20,287 nucleotides of DNA from Silene noctiflora (lineage: Eukaryota; Streptophyta; Magnoliopsida; Caryophyllales; Caryophyllaceae), in assembly GCA_009801015.1 (NCBI GenBank), contig VHZZ01000018.1:314036-334322 (forward strand), given 5' to 3'. Made by a program: the position numbers and the translations under genes. Positions 8,680 to 19,953 of the stretch are shown here, one piece after another; position 1 is the stretch's first letter, and each line of letters opens with the position of its first letter. The notes beneath the pieces were generated by a model. The model searched no databases, was not told the DNA's origin, and worked only from the letters and a program-made list of their open reading frames with translations.

Positions 8680-11395
8680 CTATAGCATCACAATCACCAT
8701 CAACAGGGATGTAATGTTAGAGAACAATTACTTTAACCCAAATTAATTATTTCGTAAAGATGTTATAACAGATTAAGAGCTAAAAGAAGAGTCTGTATCC
8801 TTCAGTGAACACTGTCACTAATACTGTAGTAGAACAATACAAAGTATTATCCTATTTAGGACGGATTGAAGGGTAGGATGCCATCTATTTAAAAAAATGC
8901 ATGGGCTATTTCCCCCAACCTACTTCTAAGGTAGAAAATGTATGTAGCCCTAACCTTGTGCTGAAACTAGAAGAGTGTTTGTATGACCTATAACAAAAAT
9001 GCGTCGGAGATTCATCCGCTGAATTCTCACTCACTCATTTAACCTGTCTAACAAAGGCTTCTGATTATTGTAAGGTAACGGGTTGGATGAACTCGGTCTT
9101 ATCGCTTTGTTGAAAACAGAAAGCTAAATCTACAGGACCCATAATAAATAAAATAGTGTCAATAATTGTATGACTAACTGCCACTTCAGGCATACTGCAC
9201 ATGCTTAAAGCTGAGTAACTCACATTGAAAGCAGCATGGTCACGTAAAAAACAACAGATGACAAATACGAAGGAATCTAAAGCAAGAGTGAAGTAGAGAT
9301 TGCTGCAGCCAAAGACAGTAAAGCAGATGAAGAATTTATAGAGCCAGAACCTGAAAGAACCATATGCTGGTTTTGCGAGAGAGGAAAAATCTAGTTTTAA
9401 CTTTTAAGGAATCATATGCTGATAAGCATTCTCAGGAGATTAATGCTCTAACTCCACTAAGAAAGAAAAATGTGGTTGAAGAAAATGCATCATTATCATG
9501 ATGGGATATGCAGAGCACTAGAGCCATAGAAGTGAACCTTTATCACATGAAAAAGCAGCCATTTGTTGAGTTATCAGGATTTATTAAAATTTAGTCTCGT
9601 CAAGAATCAAGAACGTAAACAGACCAGAAAGCTACGTTTAACTTTAAAACCTCCCGGTTTCCTGAATAACCATACTTAATGATCTCCCTACCAAACACCA
9701 TTTAACATTTACTGAGGTTACCTATGATTCTCACGACTATAAAGAACTGTATGATTATCACACTGTAACGAAGCCTAACACAGTAGAAAAAGTCAAGTAA
9801 GACATTTCATTCCTTTCTACATTTCAAGGGTCACGCATCCGTTATAGCACACTAATCTTCATCACATGTATGACCCAAGACTTTGAAACTGTATCACAAC
9901 TTTGGGCACGGCAACCCAAATAAAACTTATCCTTACTTAAAAGTGCATTACATCCAAGCCTATGGAGTGCATCGCATAACTAAGGGTGATTTTCAAATTT
10001 CGACTCATTTCTATCAAGTGACATTGACATTGTCCACCACGAACCAACTATAGCTTCCATCCTTTATCCGAGCTTACTTAATACTAATAAACAAAAAAAA
10101 AGGGACATTCTCCTGCATAGCTCTAATCAGAGCTGCAAAATCAGGCTTTCAGATTTCAACTAGGATATCCATCTGACAACTGTTAATTCAACTCAATTAC
10201 ATCACCGTCTAGATATCCATGAAGAAGTTACTCGCTCCATCATCCTCTTTAAATTATTACCACGGATTCCCATTAACGAAAGTAGATTTGAGCTCAGGAA
10301 TGGAATATTAAAAAGGTTGGAAAATGACACTAACAGAATTGGTCTCAACTTATCCAAAGAGCATAAGAAAAAGGCAGATAAAGCAGGCAAATATCATATC
10401 AACCTATCCAAAGAACATTTAAGTGAAACTGACTGATTTGTTGTCAACAGGCCACAGGAGAATGTTGAAGTCTATTTTTGGCATTTTATACTCGACTCTT
10501 ATCTGATGTTTCCTGGCTCGTCAATGTTGTTTTCAGTTCAACAGCTCCTCCTAAATACCAATCAATCGGTGCATCGGCATGACATTAAATATTCTCTGTG
10601 ATGAATGAGGAACCTATTGATGAGCCCTGGTCTTGGTTGTCGCGCATACAGGTGCTTGATTTCATCCCTAAGTACATGCAAAAACCTAGAGTCACAGGAT
10701 TCTGTCATGTTAAAACAAGAAACAACAATATATTTGGATGGTTAATCAATAATAATACGCTTTACCAAGTTCCTAAATACTTTGATTTACAATGAACATT
10801 TTAAGCAACTCAACCAACAATAAGTAAGCGACACAAGTACGTGAAAGAAGTCTCCGACTTGCCAGAAGGAATGTTTCATGGTACACTAAGTTGCTTTGAT
10901 AAAGCTCAAACGTTGTGCTAAAATGAATACCATTGAGCCACTGCACATTCAACAAACATTACCAAAGTTGCCTCAATGTGTGCTAGACTAGAGACAGGTT
11001 AAGGGGTCAGATGTGCTTACCATTACCCTTGTGTTGACAACAAGGACAATATCCTTTCAGACAACCTGTAAAAAAATGGTTACTGCTGCAAAAAATGTTT
11101 CCCAGAAATATCAGCCGTCTTGCACCTCAAAACATCATTTTCACTGCAAATTCACACGTTAATTGTTGATGTCTATTACAAGTGTGCCAATGACTTCATA
11201 AGAATCTTACAGCAGCAGAAGTTAAAAAAACTGGAACTAAAATGCCAGAATTACACCATTGTGTAGTTGGAAGGTTACAAAATAAGACGGAGGTGAACCT
11301 TTGTGCCTGAACTAAACTATGGGATTACACTAGATACATAGCTCCCCGACAGATTATGAAACAGAAAACATATGTTTTCAAACCTATAAGAGAGG
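8680..11395. other. 2.7 kb between the two hydrolase copies; no exons found
   Basis: I searched the minus strand here for counterparts of the two upstream exons of copy B (the PALSDAASYLTDTTSY region and the Ser-rich region) and found none. The short open frames (for example 10202-10390 minus and 10598-10795 plus) lack recognisable motifs and coding character. The stretch should contain the 3' UTR of copy B next to 11395 and either a promoter and first exon for copy A or only intron. No inverted-repeat element is evident. Confidence 0.45.
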
Positions 11396-14300
11396 TCATT
11401 CATCTTTCACACCGTGTCCATTTTGCTTCCTCTGTTCTATTTCCATGAGCAACTGCAAAAGGGCCTCACATACCTGTGATGCATTTGCTTCAGACGTGTC
11501 ATCGTTCAAAGAAGAATACACCATCCAAGCGTGATCCAACTTGCGCGTTGGCCGCACCACAACCGAGCCAGGGACTTCAGCATCACGGCAAGTCACAAGG
11601 CCATCACTTTTCTGACCATACCTAACCTGAAGCAACTGGGCACATGCCGCCATGGCAGCACCAAGAGGCATCATCACCGGTATCTTTGCAGCCTGGCCTA
11701 GCTCAGCATGTGCCACATGAGATAATGTTGCTAGTACAGCTGGCGAGATTTTAGCTTCTGTGTGGAATGACACAACTGGAAGTTCTTTAGGCAAGGGATT
11801 TCTCTTCAAAAATTCCCGCCTTTTTTCGTATGTCAAATCTTCCAAAGCTTGCAGATCCCCCTTCAATGTTAAGGACAAGCAGCAGTCAGTCAGGAACACA
11901 TACGGTATAAGATTACATTGATAAGTCAGAAATAGTAGAGATCTTGAACATTTCATTCCCGGTGTTTCTTTGAACATTTTAAAGAATAGAGTTTTTTGCG
12001 AAAAACTACCTAATATTTACCCCATTTTCATAAATACTACCTAAAGTTTTTAATTTTGCGAGAAACTACCTAATATTTTTTTACTTTTGTCGAACACTAC
12101 CAAATTGAAATTTCCGATCAAATTAGACAAAATTCTTAATCGAAAACATTATTTTTGGCATATTACATACACTATTTACTTTACTTAACCACCGCCAACT
12201 GTTTTGATTAGCTAATAACTTAGTTACTTCAATTTTTTTACTTCAATTTTGACTAGTTTGGCTGAGATTGTGGCTAATTTGGACGAAATGATGACTAATT
12301 TGATTGGCATTTTGATTTGTTTGTCGGAAATTTAGTTAATTTGGCAAAAAAATTGTCGATTTTGCTCATTAATTTCAATTTGGTAGTGTTTGACAAAAGA
12401 TATAAAACATTAGGTAGTTTCTAGCAAAATTAAAAACTTTAGGTAGTATTTATGAAAATGAGGTAAATACTAGGTAGTTTTTCACAAAAAACTCTAAAGA
12501 ATATCTAGAGAAAAATTTGTTTTTTTTACTATTTATATGTCAAACAAGTAAAAAATAGCGGAATGTTAACACCACAAAGAAGCTATTTACAAATTATCCA
12601 TAATGAAAATAGTGATTGAAATTGCATTAAATGACCGCAACTTCACAATAAGAAGCATATACAGTTTATTATGCCATTTTGCTTTGTCTTATCATAAAAT
12701 AGAACTAAAAGAAGATTAACTTTAGTGTCTCATGACGCCAAAATGATTATTTTATATTCACCACTGTTCAGAAGCCACCAGTTTTCAATATAATGATCAA
12801 GAATGCTAAAAACTCTAAAAAAGATACAGGAACTTTCCTGCAGCTCTTCTGGTAACAAAAAGGTTCACTGAACCTCAGATTAGTTGGATAACAGTCCACG
12901 GGTCAGGATTAAATTACTCTTATTGGACAAACAAGCAGAAAACACTTGAAGGTGGGAGTTTAAAAAAATGAAAAAAAAAAGTTGAGAGTTATCAATTTTC
13001 TCATAAATAAGTTTCTTTAGGCCTCACCGTTCATCAGCTAAATAAATCATCTGAGTTTCCTGGAAAAGTAAACTGTATTCTCTTTCCACAAAGAACTATA
13101 ACAATTTTTCCCTAGGTATTTTCCAAGCCCCTCCTCATCGTCATTCGCACACTGCCACTGAGTGCCACATATGCATAACAAAAAAAAAAAAATCACGGCT
13201 CCACAAGCAAAAAAAGTAATCTTCCACCCTAGGGAGAAAAGATCCTCCTCGTGCTAGAGTTATTTTTAAATTTCCTTTCGCACCCACCTACTATATAGTA
13301 CTCCTTCCATTAGGATTCCATACATAATTCAAATGGCACAAAGTTTAAAAAAGAGTAAATGCAAAAGGGTATAAATGGCAAAATATAACTTGCTAAATAA
13401 CGGTGGTACCCATGTGTATTAAGTAAGAGTGTTTGGTCTTTTAAGTGGAGTCAAAATGAATAGACTAAAAAGAAATTTGTATGGAATCCGAGCGAAAGAA
13501 GGGAGTAGTTAATAGTAGATGCTATTTTATAAATATCTTCAAAAATATAATGCTTAATCAGTATAGCGAGTACTCCTAGCTGATGATTGAGGCTTGATAG
13601 ACATAGCAGCATATCTTATGGGAGCCCCTGTCCGACCAATAGCTTGATTGTAAGTTTACTATTTACCATTGACCAGTGATGAGGAATTAAGGATAAGGTG
13701 CTTCTAACCTTCAAAACCATAACTACATGTGGACCTCAACACTCATCTTTAGCAATATAATTAACAAAAATATTAGTAATAATAGAAAAAAAAAAAGTAC
13801 GGCTTTAAAGACTAAACAAGAAATTCCCTCATTAAAAATTGCAGAAATAACTTAAGTCTATAAATATACGAGTCAATTCATAAATCCAATCTTTTCTATG
13901 ACCTTGTTTGGATACCCAAAATAGGAGGGAAAGGGAGGGGAGGGGAGGGGAAGAAGGACTAAGGACGGAAGGGAAAGGGAGGGAAGGAAGGAGGATGGAG
14001 GAGGTGATTTTCCCTCCAAATCTTTCCTTTGTTAAAGGGGAAATAATTTGGCCTTAAGGAGGGAAATAGAGGACCCAATTACTCTCCCCTCCAAATCCCT
14101 CAACCTAACAAAATAAAGGAATTCTCCTCCAAATCCCTCCGCTCCTTTTCCCTCCAAATCCCCAATTCATTTTTCTAGCGAGTATCAAGCGTGAAATATC
14201 TTCATTTTTTACAGGAAGCTAACTTTTGGTAGAAGAAAAGGACCTATCACAATTAATATTATCGAATAAATGTCTTTTACTTCGTCAAAAATGGCCTTTT

Positions 14301-17300
14301 GGTGAAAGCTTGGAGGAAATGCTCGGAAAATGTTGGGTGTTTGGAAAAAAATTATAAAGGGTGGGAGCTTTAAAAATGAGGTATGAAAAATGTGGGAGTT
14401 ATGAATTAACTTTAAATACCTCAAGCTAACTTAATGTCGTGGGTTTCAAATAAAAGGCTCCTTCATGAAGAAAACACAAATTTCTCAGCACAAAATCTTA
14501 TCAAAAAATAGGAGCCAAACAAGTAAGAGAAAAAGGACAATGTATTCTTACCTTAATTACTTTACAGATCAGGATCTCCATGATTTTTCGTGCATTAAAA
14601 TAATCGCCAAGTTGACCTTCTCGAAGGATATCTGAAGCTATTGGACTGCCACCGTAAGGGCTCTGGGCTAAGGCCAAGCCAGCTACCTTATCCTTCAAAT
14701 CAGGCCAATACATAGATAAAGCAGCTGCAGCATCTATTCCTCCTTTGCTATGACCAAGCAACATGACACGTTTACTGGAACCCCAGTAAATCTCCTCAAT
14801 ATAATCTTTCAATTCTGTTGCATTTTTCTCGACTGAAGCCTGTTACAGAACAAATGTTCATCAATGTAAGGAATACATAATATGCATAAAACTCTGCCTT
14901 CAATACAATTCCAAGTAATTACCTCACTGTGAATCTTGGCAATATGACACGTTAAACCCATCTTTGAGAAATAGGTTTTTGTGTTGGAAAAATAGAGTGG
15001 TCCATGGTTACTAAAAAGACCTATAAATATACCAATGAGATACAGTCAAACGAGTGGGAAGTTAACCAAATAGTGCACAACCTCTAGCTAGTACCCATGT
15101 GTTCTACGCAGTATAAGTCATTATTCATAAAAGAGCAATGTTTAGTACCTGGAACCAACAAGTAGATCATCGACTTTGGGAGCCTGTGGACACCATGACT
15201 GACAAAGGAAATAGTTTATCAAAATGAACACACATCGGTGACCTAGATATTTAAACAGCAAGAGGCCAATTGGAGTAGTACCCGATGCTATCTAAAATTT
15301 CCATAAATCTTTCAGTTCCATCTTCCACTGGAGGCATAGCTGGATCACGTTGAAGCCAGCCAATATCATCTGCTGATCCATGAACAGTCCTCCGTGCTCG
15401 CTTGATAAGCCTGTCATGTCAGGATAACACAGAAAACCAACATGAGAAATAAGTAAATGGACGCCACATAATGTTTAATGAATTTACTGGAAATCCCTTC
15501 TTTGATAGCATTTCAAACTCATGGCCAACCTAGGTTACTCCGACTCGGCTGTAGCTGTCGGACATGATACAATGTAGGAGTGTCGGATACAGTTCCGCGG
15601 AATTTCAATAATTTGTTCTAAGATGAAGTGTCATGTCGTAGTAACATAGTGGCAAACACTTCAACAGCCCATCTAGTTAGCACGGTACCATGGACACAAA
15701 AGTAAAAAACCTCAACATTAACAAAAGTAGAAGCCGTTACAGTAGCAAAGATTTTTAAAAAATTACTAAAACAAGGGAAAACTGTAAAGACACTAAAGCC
15801 CACGGATGTCAATGAGAGTGAAGATCTTTCAGCAAACTTTTATACATGACAGCTTCTCAGTCAGCCAAACGAAATTTCTCACCCTCCCTGACACAACCAA
15901 GTTTTAACTTTTGCAAAAAAAATTCTGTGAGAGGGATTTTGAAAACGTTAAGGAAGAATGAGTCAGAGGGAGTACAACACTAAGTGATTTCCAAATAATA
16001 AAATTTACAAAACCATCAACTAAGTAGAGACAAAGAAGGAAAAAAATGCCTACAGCCGAAAGAGAAGAAAAACCCAACAAGGATCAATCCAGAGAAACCT
16101 TTCGCTGTAGACATGATTAAACAGGAAGAGCTATTCAAAGAAACGGGACTACTCAAGCATCATAAGAAAAGGATACTGTTTAAGAGTAGAAATTCATGAC
16201 TGTATTTTGCTGTAATAAACAACAAACACCCATTCCAATCATAGTAGTCCTACGGTATTACTTATAAGTCAGTGACTACTGACAAGTAGGAGTACAGTGT
16301 GAGGTACGGTGGTTTGCTATCACTGGTGCATACAGAATCAGCCTCAGTATCCAAGGGGTGAGCAGACAATTAAACAGCCGATTATTAACATATTACAGCT
16401 GTTGAATAGCACCAGATATGCTCTCATGCCATCACCATTACCAAAGAGGCTATCTCTCCAAGACTCCAACCCTTGCCCTTTAGGTCCTTGACCAAAACCG
16501 GGTCAACCAATCTAATACTTTTCGAAAAGAGAAGCGTGTAAGGTTTTAATAACTACTTCAGTCAAGTAGATCAAATCTGTCTGTGCCATAGTATGTAAAA
16601 AAAGGTACATTTCTGAAAGTAGGGTTGTGGCTGGGCACATTTTATCAAACAATAGCAGCAAAAGAAAGCTGACCCTCGTCTCCATTGAGAATTATAAGCA
16701 CTGATCTTATCATAGAAGTCCTAGTAACTATGAAATGTGAAAGAGATCTTACCCCTGAAAGAGTGAAATGCCGGTCCCAGCAGAAGTTGAAACCACTAGA
16801 GCACCAGAATTGTCTGATGAAGAGTTTGCTGCTCCTCTTACAATACCATTTTGTGATTCTGGTACATCGGTTGGCAGGTCAGTTGAGCTTGAATGTCTGC
16901 AATCACTTCTAGATGCTTCAGTCAAATACAGCTGACCCCTAGAAAGCGGACCAGATTGTTCTGAGACCAAAGGCAACAATTCATGTTCATCTCTAACACC
17001 ATCTATTGTCGTGCCTTGATCTACAGCATCAGCAAGATAGTAGGATAAGCTAACTTGCACAACACCATTACAGAAAAAGAAGCGTAATTCTAATATCTAA
17101 GACCAACTTCATCGAGATACTCCAGGAAATCAGTATATAAAATAAGCTTCTCATAATTGCATGAAAAAACTAGATGTGTCAAAAACATAAAATACTTGTA
17201 CAGGCAAGCCAGCGATATTTATTGAATACAACAAACATTGAAATTACAAATAATTTAGTTTGTGTTATATTAGCAGAAGTTCCTATGTTTAAAATCCATG

Positions 17301-17798
17301 AAATGTGTAACTATACAGTTTCAAAGAAAATGTAGTAATCCCCTGATCTGATTTGATAAAAACTGCCTTCCCTAACAATGTAAAACGGCCACTAAAGAAG
17401 TGTGTGCCTATGATATGTAGATACACTGAGCAAGAAATAATATGGTTAACACACGACAGCACATTGTACTCTGTATTAAACAAGAGAACATATACTCGGT
17501 GTTTTAAAAGCTACAATTTCCTGGCTCTAAAGGTCCTAAATAAATCAAATTGTCCCTAAAACCTTCAGGAGGGGATCTCATTCTCAATGCAATAGCATTT
17601 TTAAAATTAAGACGGCGCTAAACACACAGAACACCAAAAGCAGAGTTGTCGTTATAATAACAAGAAATACTCACCGGAAAATCCGGGGAAACAACTGGTT
17701 ATATATGATGTTGTATCAGTAAGATAAGAAGCAGCATCGCTGAGAGCTGGTACTGAAGTAAAAAGCGGAGGCACGAGCCTTCCATTACTATTCTGAGC
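11396..17798 (-). CDS. Alpha/beta-hydrolase, 5' copy B (start exon unresolved)
   Basis: Seven minus-strand coding exons join in frame: 17798-17675, 17020-16753, 15410-15282, 15198-15149, 15020-14923, 14839-14552 and 11860-11396, giving 473 residues plus stop. Residues 1-130 form a Ser/Thr-rich, probably disordered N-terminal part beginning AQNSNGRLVPPLFTSVPALS. The catalytic block follows: GSADDIGWLQRDPAMPPVED, PKSMIYLLVPG, KRVMLLGHSKGG (nucleophile Ser about 254), LAQSPYGG, QKSDGLV (Asp about 405) and RKLDH (His about 429). This is an alpha/beta-hydrolase of unknown substrate, probably soluble. Copy A is roughly 70% identical over the last exon, with identical intron phases. No Met precedes AQNSNG in this exon, so coding starts upstream. 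One candidate is an exon at 18101-18011 (ATG at 18088, 26 codons, phase 0), but it is T-rich and uncertain. The last intron is 2.7 kb, against 0.56 kb in copy A, because of transposon insertions. Confidence 0.85.
11989..12494. mobile_element. 506-bp Mutator-like MITE with 9-bp target duplication
   Basis: The left end GAGTTTTTTGCGAAAAACTA and the reverse complement of the right end, GAGTTTTTTGTGAAAAACTA, begin a terminal inverted repeat of about 130 bp with few mismatches. TAAAGAATA flanks it perfectly on both sides (11980-11988 and 12495-12503). A 9-bp duplication with long terminal inverted repeats is the signature of Mutator-like elements. The middle, about 250 bp, has no coding capacity, so it is non-autonomous. 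It sits in the last intron of hydrolase copy B, about 130 bp upstream of the final exon. Similar arms and an intact duplication suggest a fairly young insertion. Confidence 0.9.
13301..13505. mobile_element. 205-bp Stowaway-type MITE
   Basis: The left end CTCCTTCCATTAGGATTCCA and the right end TGGAATCCGAGCGAAAGAAGGGAG are inverted repeats with mismatches. TA flanks both sides (13299-13300 and 13506-13507). It lies in the last intron of copy B. The arms have diverged more than those of the 4559-4649 copy, so it is probably older. Confidence 0.8.
13906..14165. repeat. Purine/pyrimidine mirror-like element with G4-capable tract
   Basis: The left half (about 13921-14005) is almost purely purine, with GGGAGGGGAGGGGAGGGG at 13933-13950 and many GGAAGG units. 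The right half (about 14085-14155) is pyrimidine-rich, with repeated CTCCAAATCCCT units, so the two halves are rough reverse complements. The left edge reads TTGTTTGGATACCCAAAA, a form common at the ends of plant MITE-like repeats. It lies in the last intron of copy B. The element family is not assigned. Confidence 0.65.
15411..16752. other. Intron of hydrolase copy B, no clear feature
   Basis: 1.34 kb between exons 17020-16753 and 15410-15282. A weak inverted motif (CACCCTCCCTGAC at about 15880 against GTCAGAGGGAG at about 15962) may be a worn Stowaway-like copy. A TCCGACTCGG...GTGTCGGA cluster at about 15539-15590 is a short inverted motif. Nothing coding is seen. Confidence 0.4.
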
Positions 17799-18589
17799 CT
17801 GTGGAAACCAAATTATGTTTTAAAATATTAGAATGAAGCATATATCACTAACTTGACATCACGCCAATCTTGTATGTAAGTAACTCCAAGTCTACAGTAG
17901 AGGAATACTAAACATCGAAACATTTTCATACATATCTACCGGCCTTCATCCTACTAGCTAGATCACTACCTGATAAACCGTTGATAGGTCATGCAAGATG
18001 CAACAATTACCGAAGGAAATGCACGAAAACAAAATAACATAAAAAAACAGAAGCCCGAAGGATCTACAACAGAGACCATGAACATCATCTTTCGTAGAAG
18101 CCTTGATAAGACAAAGAATTACCATTAAAGACGGCCTTAAATCAGCACATCACAAAGTCTTGACGTCCATATATCAAGCAAAAACTCCTGACATCCAAAA
18201 ATGTGGATGCATAAGAATGAGTCTGATCAAATCCAGAGTATCTCCTTGCTTTAACCAATATCGAGCGAACATTGACATAAATAGACAAGTATTCCAACGG
18301 CCAGCATATTATGAAATTCAAATTGCCAATCAACATGCTTGAAAATCAAAAAGTGTTAGCTTCAGTTACATTTTACAAACCCTAAATTCAATAATAAATT
18401 GTACTCCGTAGACAATAAAACGACTATGATACCCTACAAGGTGAAACTAAATTAGAAGTAATTGTATAGCCTCTCACAAGTAATAGCATCATATACAAAT
18501 AACTCAAAAGAACAATCATAAATTGATCAATAACATCAAATCAAACGATTGCAACCATATCTAGCGACATAGTAACAATCATCATCTTG
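17799..18589. other. Leader-side intron sequence; possible start-codon exon
   Basis: Sequence upstream of the first secure coding exon of copy B. The only start-bearing candidate I can fit is 18101-18011 on the minus strand. It has an acceptor after TTCTTTGTCTTATCAAG, ATG at 18088-18086, 26 codons, and a donor GTAATT. Its phase matches the exon at 17798, but the predicted peptide (MMFMVSVVDPSG then a Phe/Cys-rich run) looks intronic, so support is weak. The remaining sequence shows nothing. Confidence 0.3.
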
Positions 18590-19500
18590 CATACATAACA
18601 CAGCAAATAAAAAGTAACATATGACAATCAAATTTCCAGAACATCGGAAAAACAACATTTCTAACACAAATTAACGGTTGCAGATAAATTACATACTCCG
18701 TAATAAATAACAAAAAATAAATCCATGAATCAACAAAAAAAACTAGAAAAACTCGGATAATAATCAACATACGGCGAAAAATTAAGAAAGAGTAACGTCT
18801 GAGTTATGACAATCAAATTACCAGAAATTCAAACATACACCTACTTTTTCAAACACAAATTAACGTTAACAGATTATTCAAACAATTTAAAAAGAAAAAC
18901 AATAATAATTAATCAATCAACAAGTAAAACCTACAAAACACAGAAATAAAACATCAACAAACAGCGCAAAATTAACACAAGGTAACGTATAACAATCAAA
19001 TTTCCAGAAATTCAAAAACACAACAACATTTTCAAACACATATTTAGGTTAACAGATTATATTTAAACAATAAAAACAAACAATCAACAAGTAAAACCTA
19101 GAGAAATTTGACATCAACAAGGTAAAACCTACAAAACACGGAAAAAAAAAACATCAACAAACAGCGCAAGATTAACACAAGGTAACGTAAGACAATCAAA
19201 TTTCCAGAAATTCAAACACACGACTGCATTTTCAAACACATATTTAGGTTAACGGATTATATTTAAGCAATAAAAACAAAAAATCATCGACAAAACAAAC
19301 AATCAACAAGTAAAACCTAGAGAAATTTGACATCAACATACGACGAAAAATTAACAAAACAATTACATTCTCAAACACAAATTTAGGCCGTTAGATTAAC
19401 AGATTAATCAAACAATAGCGAAGAAACTTAAATCGATCAATCGATCAGGAAAACCTAAGAAAAGTCGAAAAAAAAAACATCAACATACGGCGAAAATTGA
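18590..19500. repeat. Imperfect tandem repeats (150-200 bp units) in the leader intron
   Basis: Phrases recur in fixed order: ACAATCAAATTTCCAGAAAT, TTTTCAAACACA, TTAGGTTAACAGATTATA, CAATCAACAAGTAAAACCTA, ACATCAACAAACAGCGCAA. ACATCAACAAACAGCGCAA falls at 18951 and 19151 (period 200). Related AATCAACATACGGCGAAAA-type junctions fall at about 18762, 19331 and 19481. About five units can be followed, with the outer ones shorter and more diverged. On the sense strand the array is T-rich, fitting intron sequence. Confidence 0.8.
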
Positions 19501-19529
19501 ACAGATTAATTGCAGAGACGGAAAATTAC

Positions 19530-19625
19530 CGATAAGAATGAGGTGAGAATGATGAACCCTAGAAATTGGGGAAATTGATTAGTGAATTAAGAATGATTAA
19601 GAAATGATAATAATACAATGCTTTA
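19530..19625 (-). other. Probable non-coding first exon (5' leader) of the hydrolase gene
   Basis: On the minus strand the sequence runs CCCCAATTTCTAGGGTTCAT, then CATTCTCACCTCATTCTTATCG, then a GTAATT donor at 19529-19528. CT-rich leaders with CTAGGGTTC are typical of plant housekeeping genes. No ATG lies before the donor, so translation must start in a later exon. The upstream limit is approximate. The alternative is that the gene's true first exon lies elsewhere in the repeat-rich stretch. Confidence 0.4.
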
Positions 19626-19953
19626 AGTTAAAAGCGAGAGTTTCATGGAAATTTTTGGTGGGAAAAATATTAACGAACGAGAGTAAAGCTAAAACTACAA
19701 GGAAGGATTTGATACGACACCGTTTGTTTGGAAATGTTGCTCTTTCCCGATACGGTTCGTCGCTAGTTTTACACGTAATGGAAAAAGAACGAATAATTTT
19801 GAGTTTATTGATGTAGACGTGTTTAGCTTTAGAGCGCGGTCTAGTTAAAGTCCGGCTTGAGTTCACTTAAACCGATCTTGAGTTGAGTTAGAATTGTTGA
19901 TGAGTTTCTCGTTTATTAAGTCAAGTCTATTCAGATTCCAGCCTATAAAACAC
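19626..19953. promoter_or_regulatory. Presumed promoter region of the hydrolase locus
   Basis: Sequence between the probable leader exon and the palindromic element. I see no clear TATA box at the expected distance on the minus strand, and the short open frames on both strands have no recognisable motif. Repeated CTTGAGTT-type words (about 19855-19890) look like an old repeat fragment. The promoter call rests only on position. Confidence 0.3.

Noticed and set aside
10202-10390. Minus-strand ORF beginning PALSAF, considered as a diverged copy of the PALSDAAS exon
   Set aside because: Similarity stops after four residues, and the rest does not match the copy B N-terminus.
10598-10795. Plus-strand ORF of 65 codons between the hydrolase copies
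   Set aside because: Reads plausibly, but no motif, no neighbouring exon signals and no second supporting frame were found. Most likely chance.
15879-15974. CACCCTCCCTGAC...GTCAGAGGGAG as a Stowaway MITE
   Set aside because: Inverted match is limited to about ten bases and there is no clean TA duplication; too weak to list as an element.
18590-19500. Tandem array considered as a CRISPR or centromeric satellite
   Set aside because: Units are too long, imperfect and few, and the genome is a plant. It fits an intronic tandem duplication better.
420-19625. Functional cluster joining the ERF factor and the hydrolase
   Set aside because: The genes are convergent, about 4.5 kb apart, and from unrelated families. 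Nothing in the sequence ties them together.
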